Positions 20,172 to 30,707 of a stretch of 64,000 nt of DNA are shown here, one piece after another. Every line of letters begins with the position of its first letter. Within the stretch, counting starts at the first letter, position 1. Below the pieces are notes generated by a model, which searched no databases, was not told the origin of the DNA, and saw nothing but the letters and a program-made list of their open reading frames with translations. Source of the DNA: Zizania palustris (lineage: Eukaryota > Streptophyta > Magnoliopsida > Poales > Poaceae); the NCBI GenBank assembly GCA_019279435.1, contig JAAALK010000288.1, positions 70,308,329-70,372,328 on the forward strand, in the 5' to 3' direction. The translations under genes were made by a program, and so were the position numbers.

Positions 20172-21009
20172 TCGCAACCTTAATCATATATCATATCTCC
20201 ATCATTTGCCTGTATGTACATCAGTACATGGTACGCGTACTGTTGAGAGCAAGAGAAATGATGGCCACGGGTTTTTTTAGAGATGATCCTCGTGACAAAA
20301 AAGGATACCAATCAATCAATGCACGCCTATTACACAGGAGGGCTGTAGCATCTAACATGTCTACGTACACCACCAGCGGCAAAGGACATTTGTTCAAACG
20401 AGGTGGAGCCACTACGACAGTGACCACAGCTGGGCGATTGGTTGGCCAGACGGTGATCTAGGGCCGTACGTCCGATCGACAGCGACAGCTCTTTTCAGTT
20501 GGCCCTTGGCCCGTTGCCTTCGATCTAGAAATTCTTGATTTGACTGACGTCGCTGAGAGATCATCTTTCTCGGGATGAAAACTGAATTCGGTAGTACGAG
20601 CGTTATTGGGCACCAGAGTTTTGTGGAATGTTCTACTGGTACTACAGCTTCTAAGACAGCTGCTTGCCGTTGCCGGCCTGTTGCAAGGTCAGCTGGTAAG
20701 GAGAAAGGGACTGCCGGTTTTGAAATTTTGGTGTTTGGGTTGTTTCGTTCATGCTCATTGTACTGGTATTTCATGTAATCGTCTGATTTGACAGGCTGTA
20801 GTTTTAAAACCGCATTTGGCGTTTCTTTCTTCCTCTCTTCGAGAAGAAATGTACACAGCTCATCTTTCCGCTGTACTTTCCTCGGTTGAAAGTACATTGG
20901 AAAACGATACGTGGAGATGGAGCCATGGAGGTGTGTGAGCCTCAGAGGCCGCAGGTTCGGCTAACGTGGCGGTGTTATCGATTGGGCTATCGATTTTTAG
21001 ATTTGCCGG
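20172..21009. other. Unassigned sequence between CACTA and Tat element B
   Basis: A 161-codon minus-strand frame (20412-20897) and two short plus-strand frames overlap here, but none shows a recognisable domain, and no LTR or terminal repeat is visible. This is the best candidate in the left half for the original, non-repeat insertion site. Confidence 0.3.
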
Positions 21010-21462
21010 TGTTGGCGTAAAAGATTACGCTAACAGGTTTCTAGAGATTAGAAACTAACAAACGAAATGTTTGTGAAGTAAACTATTTCAAGCCTCCGAA
21101 TGGATATAATAGCTTAAAACAGTTCGAAGATGTATATTGAATAACTCTCCAAACATTAAAGAAAAGACTCTTTTACCCCTCTGTTACAACTGACATAGTG
21201 GAAACTATTCAGTACCCATAATAGGGCTAAAACGGTAAAAGACTAATCTAATGAGAAAAAAGATAAGTCTTCCATCCTAGCCGGCAAAGAAGCTCTCGGA
21301 AGAGTCAATGTTCGAAGATATACTCCGAACTAGAGTTCGCCTCCATCCTTCGAACTTGATCCAATATACTTCCGGAGTTAGATGCTGGAAACCTTTGATT
21401 AAATCATCTGCATTTGTCTTGTTACAGCAATAGCCCTGAAGATGAAGTATTTTCCCCCAACA
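21010..21462 (-). repeat. 3' LTR of Tat element B (453 bp)
   Basis: TGTTGGCGTAAAAG...CCCCCAACA, same family as 6630-7122. It is about 40 bp shorter because the segment holding the TATA box in A (CCTATAAATACT on minus) is missing. The terminal hairpin TGTTGGCGTAA/TTACGCTAACA is kept. Confidence 0.88.
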
Positions 21463-21473
21463 GTAGCCCCTCG
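21463..21473 (-). promoter_or_regulatory. Polypurine tract of element B
   Basis: Minus strand CGAGGGGCTAC lies directly before the 3' LTR. The identical 11 bases border the LTR at 55674-56253. It primes plus-strand DNA synthesis. Confidence 0.7.
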
Positions 21474-21787
21474 AATATGCTTCTCCGCTAGATCTGTAAT
21501 GTTAGGAGAGCAGTATACGCAAGAAAAATAATCATGTATAGGGGTTAACAGATTTAATCAACCTCCGAAATATGGGGAGATTCAAAACTTCGAATCAACT
21601 TCTAAGAAAGTTACATTCGAACTATCTTGGAATTAACTTAAGGAGCCTGAAAGCTTTTTAGACTTAGAAGAAATAGCCGTTGGCTTTTTCCTTCCAGCAG
21701 AAGTTACGCGATGCGTTAACTTCGCAAGGGGTAACGGTTAAGAATACAAAACGGCAAATGTAAACGGTAAAAAATCGTGGGACTGGG

Positions 21788-21797
21788 CTATAAATAG
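21788..21797 (+). promoter_or_regulatory. TATA box of the antisense gene in element B
   Basis: CTATAAATAG in a GC-flanked context, about 100 bp before the ATG at 21891. Upstream are several AACGGT/AACGGC motifs (21730-21770). Direction is opposite to the element's own LTR promoter. Confidence 0.6.
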
Positions 21798-21890
21798 AGG
21801 AACCAGACCCTTCTCGAATACCATTCTTACCGCTTTTGTGCAAACAAGCCCTAGCCTCCAGATTTCTTCTTTAGCAATCAGTGCGACTTC

Positions 21891-24800
21891 ATGGCGAAGA
21901 CAAGCTTCAAGGTCCCTGGGGCGGCCTCGGCCCTAGCCCGGCAGCAGGCTGCGGGCCGCGGCGGCAGCAGCGGTGCCTTCAGTTGTGGTGACTCCGACGG
22001 CAGCAGTAGCAGCACCAGTGGCGGCGCCAGCAAGGAATCCCCAAAATGTTGGTCCTCACGATCTCCTCCCAGCATCTTCGAAGTATTCAGACCAGTCTTA
22101 TCAACTAGGCCATCTACCTGCAAGAGGGAGTCGATCGCAGCAGTGGAGGGAAAAATTAGCTCGGAGGTCATAATCCGTAAACCTGGAAAGGAGGCCATCC
22201 CTTCGCCAAGGCCTGGAGAAGTTGTAGTCTTTGAAGCTTTCTTCGAAGCGGGGTTAGGACTTCCGGCAGTCGACTTCCTATCAAGGTACTGGATTTATTT
22301 CACGTCACCCTTCCCCAACTATCTTCGAACGCAATAGCGCGCCTGGCCATCTTCGAATGGGCACTGCGAGCTAAGGGCTGCGAAGGAAGAGCAGAGATCT
22401 TCACAGCACTGCATAGGGCATCCTGCCAACCCAAGACTTACCTAGGCCCCGGAGGAGAAAAGATTGTGGTAGCCTTCTGGAGCATCAACTTCCGGCTTCG
22501 GGATGAGTTTCAACTAAGATTTCCAGCGAAGGCCATCAATGCCAGATGGTACACAGATTGGATCCTCTGGTGGTTCTATGCCGAAGTTGGGGCACGCAGT
22601 CGTCTGGCCAGACCCTCTGCAGGACATAAACTTCCGAAGGGAATCCCTTGTTCACCCAGATCCCGGCCAGCTCGAAGCTCGCCTCAGCCTGCTTCAAAGA
22701 ATTAGTCGCCGCATGAGCATGCGGGACCTAGCGGAGGAGTTCATCGGACTTCAAATTCCACCTCTGATGGCCAACTAGCCTATCACCTTCGAAGAGGATC
22801 CATAGGGCGGACTCCGAAAAAACTCTTCGAACTTGAGCCCTGCAGGTAGCTTCGAAAACAACATGTTCTATATATATTTGTTTGATGAAATGACATGCCA
22901 ACTTATCTTTCAACTTCTCAAGCCCCCATGACTTCGGAGCAAGTTGTTCGAGCTTCGGAGAAGATTCTGCGAGTTCCAACTCCGGCTGAGAAGGAGTGGA
23001 GAACGAAGCTAGTGGGTAATTGGGAGCGGCTCAACCGAGTATGGGGTGTACTCGGAATTGCTCCCCCTCCTCTTCTGGACTGGGTACCTTCAGAGCAAGG
23101 GCCAAAGAAGAGGAAGGCTGAAGCCGGAACTTCAGCTCCGGTTAAGACTCTGGCAAAAAAGGTAGCCCGAAAGCCAAAGAATGTGGCGCCTTCAAGTACG
23201 GTGGCTTCGGTCTCCGATTCCTCTGAGGACGAGGGAAGAGTCCTCATTGACCTGATCACCGAGGACTGAAACCCGGGTGGATGCAAACACTGGCGACGCC
23301 GCAAACGCGCCAGATGTTCTGAGTAGCTCCGGACAGGCTGGGACTTCGGCTGTCCAGCCAAACTTGCCGCGTGAAGAAGCCCCTATGACTGAAGGTGGAG
23401 TCGAAGTTGTTGCTAAGCCAGCTTCGATTCCGGATGAAGCGGTGGCTGTAGCTCCAAGAGAGGCTTCAACAGTCAACCCTTCGGTTCTAGGCTTCGAATC
23501 CGATGAAGACTTTGAGGTAGCCGTTGACCCTCCGAGCAGCCCCGTACTCACCCGCCGACAGGACTTCGGAAGTAAACTTCGCATGAACCCTTTGTTCCTT
23601 TTTCCTGCAAAATTATGCAATATATAATACCTTTCTCTCGGCAAGGTCCGCTCCTATGGAAGTGGATCCTCCCGAAGATACGGCTCCTAGGACGTCAACA
23701 TCTTCCGGGGCCAATTCCAAAAGTTGCAGGATGGACCCCTTTCCTGCTCCGAATTCAGGATTAACTCTGTCTGAATCAACATACGGAGGTCAATCTACGG
23801 AGGGGGCCAATCTACCGAGGTCTCCGAAGACGCAGCACAGCGCTCCGACCCCTCGCCGAACGAAGACGATCGGAGGGCCCTGTCTATGCTCCCCCTCCTA
23901 GCTCCTTTCTTGTAGCGAAGGACCGGACTTCGGACCCTGCTCGAGCCTTTGGATCGAGCTAACCGCGAAGTTAGGGAGACGGACTTAGTGGCCATCCTTA
24001 GCAAAGCTGAGGGCTCGGAGCTCAACGCTGCCTTGGAACGGGCAGCCTACCAGGTACGAAGTATCTACAAAACAAGATTAATTTCAACTTACAAATAATT
24101 CCTCACCTTGCTTTTTTCTCTTCGTAGCAAATAGTTTTGGCTCTAGCTACAGCTGTCTCGAACGAGCGCGGAAGTTTTCGTCTTCAGGAGAAGGTTACTG
24201 CTCTCCTAGAGGAGTCTTAACGTCTCCGAAGTTCGAGTTTCCCGCTTAGACGAAATGGTTTCGGCGGAGAGGAGGGCCAGACAAAATCTGGAGGCTGCAA
24301 ATAAAAAGCTCGAAGCCGAACAAATTGTGCTTCGGGCTGAGGTAGAAAGAATGCGGGCAAAGCACGCTACGGCAGGGGCTGAGCTAGTTAAGCTCCAAGA
24401 AGAAAAGGCTAAAGCTACGGAGGAGGCTAGCAACTTACTTAGCCAGAAGAGTTCTCTAGCTATGGAGGCAGCTAGGCTCTCCGCTGTGGTGGATGAACTG
24501 ACTTCGTCAAAGGATGCTTTGATTGAAGATAAGGTGAAATCGGAGAAGGTAGCTGCAGAGGTCATGAACAATCTCTTAGGCGTTCTAGAGTACTTCGGTA
24601 CTCTTTGGACACTACCTTCGAGCGACAACGTCCCCTGGTCCGAAGGCTAAAGATGATCCAAGGAGCTGCGAAGATGATGAAGACAGTAGTAATTCGGTAT
24701 GGAGAGATCTCCGACCAAGTGGCTGCTCTCAGAGTACTTTGCTACTACGAAGATCTAGGGCTATCGATAACGCCAGACTCGGGGGCGGCTCCCATTACCT

Positions 24801-25555
24801 TCGACGACAACTAACTTCTTAATCCTTCTGAAGACGTGGCCATAGCTTGGCAAGCCTTCCAAGCTTCATGGAGAGCCGAAGGTCGCACTGCGATCAAGGC
24901 TTGGATCGATGAAGGACATCGCCAAAAGCAAGCTCAGTCTCAAGCCTCGAGCAGCCAGCCTCCGCCGAACCCGCAGATCTAGCTTTGTTTTAGGATCCCA
25001 ACTATGTAAAAATCATGCTTTCATACATTATGAATGAAAATTTACTTATCATGTTTTTAGGCTTCTCAACATCGTATGGATGATGTCGAAGTATTAAACG
25101 TTACCGAAGAACTCCGCCTGCTATGGGCTACCTTCGATCTTTTAAAACTTCATAAACAACCTCGATTTTTGATTCCTCGAGAGAGCTCCGGTGCAATTGC
25201 GCCCGAAATATGTAAAGATATATTATCTTATATTAAGGAGGAAGAAAAAGAAGTTAACTTGGAAACTTTGTCTTCTGAAGACATTGCGTGGTCCGAGGAC
25301 GAAGGTATTGCTGAAGAACAAGGGAAAAAGCCTGAAGAACTTCGGAGTTGGGAAAGAAGCCCCGAACGACTTCGAACTTGGGCTGAACTTCAACAAGAAC
25401 AAAAATATTTTAGAGCTTCGAAGGGAGGTAGAAGAGTTAAACGCAAGGTTATTAGAACTCTCGGCTCTGGAACTAGTCATTCCAACTTTAGTGGTAGCTC
25501 TAGAGATCGAAGGGGTCTTCGATTCCTTCTTGGCATAGACACGGATTTTTCGTAA
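21891..25555 (+). pseudogene. Antisense gene of Tat element B (PF04195-like domain plus coiled coil)
   Basis: The ATG at 21891 follows a TATA box. Exon 1 encodes a Gly/Ser-rich start and then a segment (PRPGEVVVFEAFFEAGLGLP ..., LSSNAIARLAIFEWA) that resembles the Pfam 'putative gypsy type transposon' family PF04195. Likely GT-AG introns are 22846-22922, 23572-23645 and 24054-24127. Exon 4 holds the coiled coil (about 24255-24600) and the YYEDLG region; the last exon (about 25061-25555) is acidic, as in A. Damage: frameshifts near 22280, 22590 and 23270, stops near 22777 and 24812, and a lost donor near 24977. No function is known. It lies opposite and downstream of pol. Confidence 0.72.
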
Positions 25556-25844
25556 TGTAATGTAATTTGTTCGAATAATAAAGATTGATTTTTAAAATTG
25601 TCTCCCTACTTCACAGCCCCTCTTTGGAGTACAATTTTGGAGGCTCGGAGCCCCTCAGCAATTTAAAGATTGATTAAAATCTTATAAAATGTCTGACTAC
25701 TTGGAGTCGTAAAACTGGTAACTTAGTACCTTTTGTTTGAAAGAAGTCACTTCGGACAAACTTTACGGACACTTTAATGTCCCAAACGATTGGTCACTTT
25801 GCACTCTTTTCACAGATATTCGAAGTTTATCAGCTCAAACTCTG
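25556..25844. other. Non-coding stretch after the antisense gene of B
   Basis: No ORF supported. Matches the equivalent stretch of A (1291-1645) in short blocks such as GCCCCTCTTTGG. Confidence 0.55.
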
Positions 25845-26035
25845 TTTTGTTTTGGCCTCCTTCGGCTCTTTTTGCGAATGCTATCAAACCGGTGGTTTGG
25901 AATTCACAGTGGTCTCCTTGAACTCTTTTTACGGATGCTTTCAAGCCGGAGCTTGGAATCCGCATTATTTGGTCTCCTTCGACTCTTTTTACGGATGCTT
26001 TCAAGTCGGTGGCTTGGAATCCGTTTTTTAGTGAC
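25845..26035. repeat. Tandem repeats, about 58 bp, about 3 copies, in Tat element B
   Basis: Core CTCTTTTTNCGNATGCT starts near 25866, 25924 and 25983 with TTGGAATCC between. Same position and related unit as the five-copy array in A. Confidence 0.8.
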
Positions 26036-26214
26036 TTTCCCACCTCGTCGGAAGCTTCGAACCAGTGGTTCGAAGTCCGAAAATTTGGTTCAAATTAATG
26101 ACACTTCCCTCCCAACCAACTTCGTTCTTCCAGTGCGTCCACTAGAAGTATGAAGTGTTTGATAGGTAGGCATTATCTGAACCATGAGCTTTATTAATTC
26201 ATAAGGTATTTACA

Positions 26215-27340
26215 AATGATTACAAGGATCCCCTATGCGAAATATCACTTTAAGTGCTCTGCATGCCATGTATGCGTTAACTCTTCACCTTCTAAAGTAG
26301 CAAACTTAAAAGAACCAGGGCGTCCTGAACGGAGCATTATATATGGACCTTCCCATTTATTCCCTAGTTTCCCTGGTGCTATAACACTTCACCCAACAAG
26401 ATGACCCGACTTAAGTTCGTTAAGCTTGACCTTCGGGTCAAACCAAGTCTTCGTCTGCTGATGATACTTTGATAAATTGGCGACAGCTCGAAGTCTTGTT
26501 TCTTCTGTTAAATCAAGCGAAGTTTGCCTTTCTGCTTCTATTTCTGGTTTGGTGTTGCGAAGGGATCCTCCCTTAAGCTTCGTTGCCGTCATAGCTTCGT
26601 CTCCGAATAATAGTCTGAAAGGAGTGAAACCCGTGGACCTTGTTTGAGTGGTTCGGATGGACCATAGAATCTTCGGGAGCTCCTCGGTCCACAATCCTTT
26701 TGTCAATCCCACTATTCTTCGATTCAGCCCTTACAAGATATTACCATTGGCTCTTTCAACAGCTCCGTTAAACTGAGGATGTCAAACTGCAGCGAAGCAT
26801 AATTGTATGCCAAGATCTTCATAAAACTTCCTGAAGGGCTCTACATCAAATTGTGTCCCATTGTCAACAGTAAGTTGCCGAGGCACTCCGAACCGGCATA
26901 TGATATTTTTCCAGAAAAATTTTTGTACATTATTCGAAGTGATAGTTGTTAGGGGCTCTGCTTCGACCCACTTGGAAAAATACTCAATTGCTACCACTGC
27001 GAATTTCAAATTTCCTTTTGCTACTGGGAAGGGGCCAATAAGGTCCATGCCCCATCTGGCCATGGGCCATACTGGGGCAATGACTTGAAGAGTTGTTAGC
27101 GGGCGATGATTTCTTCTTCCCATCAATTGACAACCTGGGCAAGTGCGGACTAAGCTCTCCGCATCAGCTACTATTGTAGGCCAATAAAGCCCCTAGCGAA
27201 GTGTTTTTCCTGCCAAAGCTCAAGTGGTCAGATGGCTACCGCAAAGTCCTTCATGAATTTCTCAAAGAATCTCTTGACCTTTGGCTTGAGATATACATCA
27301 GAGCAGAGGGGAACATACTCCGGCCTTGTACAAAATATCG
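26215..27340 (-). pseudogene. Integrase of Tat element B
   Basis: The HHCC motif is partly preserved (CQGCQ replaced by CPGCQL-like), with WGMDLIGPF, TVDNGTQF and the WVEAEPL and NNVQKFFWKN stretches that are nonsense-mutated in A kept open. A stop near 26780 (in the segment before the SNGAVERA-equivalent Glu) and another near 26390 break the C-terminal half. Ends near 26215. Confidence 0.83.
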
Positions 27341-29595
27341 TTGATTATATGATAATTTCGAATTCTAAGCTTCAACCTCGAAAGTTGTGGCCCTTCAGGC
27401 AAACTTGCTTCTCCTTGCAACAATTCCATAATTGAACTTCGCCAATCTGTACATGGAATGCAAAGGACTTCCGCAGAAGGGATCTGTGGTACCAAAAGGT
27501 GTACTGAGTTATTCGTAAAAAGCTTCTTCTGGAATGTCCATAGCTCCGGCTGCAGCTTTTGCCAAGATATTAGCTTGCGCATTTTCAGCTCTGGGTATAC
27601 TTCGAATGGAAATCCCTTTAAATGTTGCTTCAATCTTACGGATCTCCTCCAAATATTTTGCAAGTTGTGGATGTCGAACTTGAAAACTCTTATCTAGGTG
27701 CCATGCTACAATTTGAGAATCTGTCTTAATAACAACTCTTGTAGCTCCCAGAGCACGTGCCTTTCGAAGTCCTAACAAAATTCCTTCATACTCCGCTGTA
27801 TTATTGGTAGACTTAAAGTTGAGTCTTGCAGAGTACATTGCCTTTTGCCCTGAAGGCGAAATTATTACTGCTCCGACACCTGCTCCAGATGCTTGGAAAG
27901 CTCCATCGAAGTATATGGTCCAAATTCCTTCGCTTGGTTTCTCCGGAGCCCATGCTGCAGGGGGAGTCAACTCTGCCACAAAATCTGCCAACACTTGTGA
28001 CTTAATTGTTGTCCTTGCCACGAAGGAGATGCCAAAGGGTGCTAATTCAACAGCCCACTTCCCAATTCTTCCTGTGGAATCCTTACTTCGGAGCATATCT
28101 CCCAAGGGATATGAAGTTGGTACAATCACATTATGTGCCAAGAAATAATGCCTTAACTTCCTCGAAGCCATTATCGGAGCATAGATGAACTTCTCAAGCT
28201 CAGAATATCTTGTTTTTGCTCCGGACAATGCTTCGGATACAAAATAGACTGTATTTTGTACTAACTTTCCATTGAAATCAACCTCTCTAACAAGGACTGC
28301 ACTAACAGCAGAGCCAGTAGCCGCAAGGTAAAGGAGTAGGGTTTTGTCCGCAACAGGCACCATGAGTGTAGCGAGATTACTGAAAAATTCTTAATATCGT
28401 CGAAGCTTTTTTGACACTCCGGTGTCCATGCAAAATCTTCGGACCTCTTCAATGCTTTGAAAATGGGCAAACTTCTCTCCGCGGACCTTGCCAAGAATCT
28501 GCTAAGTGCTGCAAGATTACTAGTCAGCTTTTGCACTTGCTTTAAATTCTCCGGAGGAGCCATCCTTTGCAACACAGTTATTTGAGTGGGGCTAGCTTCG
28601 ATCCCTCTGCTTGAAACTAGATACCCTAACAATTTTCCAGCCTGAGCCCCAAAGATACATTTTTCGGGGTTAAGACGGATCCCACATGCCCGAAGGCTAT
28701 TGAATGTTTCTGCTAAGTCTAGGCTATGTTGGTGCTTTAAAGCACTCTTTATTACAATGTCATCCATATAAGCTTCTACATTGCGGCCTATTTGATGACC
28801 TAGAGCCTTAGCAATTAACCTCGAAAAAGTTGCCCCGATATTTCAGGGCATTCTTACATAGTAGAAGACTCCCGAAGGAGTTACAAAGCTTGTTTTGATT
28901 TCATCTTCGCGCTTTAGCTAGATTTGATGATAGCAGGAATACACGTCAAGGAAGCTTAATAACTCTGAACCAGCAGTGGAGTCAACCAATTGATCAATTC
29001 GAGGCATAGGATAGGGGTCACGGGGGCATGCTTTATTCAAAGATGTAAAGTCAATACACAGGCACCATTTCCCAGAAGATTTCTTCCTAACGAAGACTGG
29101 GTTGGCTAGCCACTCCGTATGAGCTACCTCTCTGATAATCCCAGCCTTCAGCAACTTTTCCACTTCATTTTTAGCAAGGATAGCCCTCTTCGTAGATAGC
29201 TTCTGGAGTCCTTGCCGAACAGGCCGAACCTTCGGGTTCACAAGTAAACTATGCTCAATAATATCCCGACTGACTCCGGTAATGTCCTCATCGGACCAAG
29301 CAAAGATATCTAAATTATCTTCAACTACTTTTTCTAACGAAGTAGCGACTTCTGGAGGCAAGTCCTTGCCAAACTGACATGAATATTCTTTGTCGTCTTT
29401 GACAATAACCTTCGTTATAATCTCCCCTTCAGGGCTTGGCCTTGGGAAGGACTTCTTCGAAGGTTCGCCTGAAGCAGAAAAATCCTCCGGGTTACCTTGC
29501 ACGTTGTTCACCTGTCTCGGGTCAAGAGGAGGGCCATGACCATATTCCGCTCTTCGCGTAGTGGCCTGATCTCCAAAAACAGTGAGCACTCCCGC
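27341..29595 (-). pseudogene. Reverse transcriptase and dual RNase H of Tat element B
   Basis: RT motifs CIDFTSLNKACPRDPYPMPRIDQ and YMDDIV (near 28765) are present, but about 13 bases are missing at 28845 within the conserved FGLRN segment, which shifts frame. A stop lies at 28918. The first RNase H (LLYLAATGSAVSAVLV, EKFIYAPIMASRKLRHYFL) is present here, unlike in A. The second, archaeal-type RNase H has IYFDGAFQASG, a conserved Glu in NTAEYEG, and IKTDSQ. A stop or frameshift near 27500 separates the integrase. Confidence 0.86.
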
Positions 29596-30018
29596 TTATG
29601 TGGGCATCTTCATACACAGATAATTATGATGCGCCACAGCTCCGAATTGATTCAACATGCCCCTTCCGAAGATAACATTGTATGCATATGGGGCATCCAC
29701 AACATCAAAAATCACTTCTTCCATCCTGGCCAGTAGCTCCTCTCCGAAAGTAACCTCCAGGCCTATTTGGTCGAGGGCATCAAGAGGGGGTCCTGTGAAG
29801 CCTTGAAAAGGATGATCTGCTGGGAGAAGATGCTTCCTAGAGATGCAGAGTTGATCGAAATCTTGGACGAAGATAATATCCACTGAACTCCCTCCGTCGA
29901 TCAGTACTCTCCGGACCTCAGTCCCTTCTATGTCGGCAGTGATGACAAGTGGGTCTGCATGTGGAAGTTTTATGCCAGCTGCATCATCTGCAGAAAAAGA
30001 TATCGCACATGGGACCAT
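29596..30018 (-). pseudogene. Aspartic protease of Tat element B
   Basis: The active-site loop LIDGGSSVDII is at about 29900 in a retroviral-type protease fold; it would cut the Gag-Pol precursor. The upstream part (PHADPLVITADIEG) joins a frame that needs a shift from gag near 30018. The TAA at 29596-29598 is CAA (Gln) in A, a C-to-T change on the coding strand. Confidence 0.8.
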
Positions 30019-30707
30019 TCAGGCATAGCAGCTGCGGACGAAGAAGTTCCAATATGGCCCACTTCTCGGACATATTCTCTTCGACATACTTCCGAGGGTC
30101 CCTCCTCTGGAGATGGGGAGGACTACTCTTTTCCCTCGATCCTCACCATCTTCCTGCTTCGGAGGTGGCATAACATTGACCATCGGAGGCCGTCTTGCAG
30201 GGTCAAAGTTATCTATACGCGCCACAGCCTGGACAGGCTCTGGACACACCTCGGTCGGAACTCGGTCGGTAGTGCCTCGACCCGAAGTTCTTTCGAGGTA
30301 CTCTCCTCTTAAAGCGAGTATAGACTTACACGCATCAGTTGTGTGACTTCGATTCTCACCATGGACACAGCAGAAGAAGGCCTGGGCTTTGCTAGCTAGC
30401 TTCCCTGGCGGCCTCCAGCCGCTGGTCTTGCTTCCTGAAGGTTGCGAAGTCCTTGAGGCAAATTTCTGCGAAGGTGCAATGTTCAAGACTTCTGAATGAG
30501 GATGCTTTTGCCCCCGACGCCTGTCATGCTGAGCTTCGAAGCTAGGCCCCTGTGACTGTGTTGAAGTCTTCACTTCCAGCTTGACTTCTTGCACGATTGA
30601 CGGAGTTGCGGCAGTTCTCCGAAGCCACACCTCTTCTGACCTTGCATACTCTTCGAAATAAGACATCAACTGAGCAATAGAAGATATCTCCTTCCGGTGA
30701 AGTTTAT
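30019..30707 (-). pseudogene. gag C-terminal half of Tat element B
   Basis: Contains IAQLMSYFEEYARSEE and a CX2HX6HX4C-type knuckle (CCVHGENRSHTTDAC) near 30345, the form seen in Tat gag proteins, then a basic and polar tail. Interrupted at 30707 by the insertion of element C; the other half is at 43095-43822. Confidence 0.8.

Noticed and set aside
20412..20897. 161-codon minus-strand ORF
   Set aside because: No recognisable domain, low-complexity basic composition and overlapping frames on the other strand; kept only as an unassigned region.
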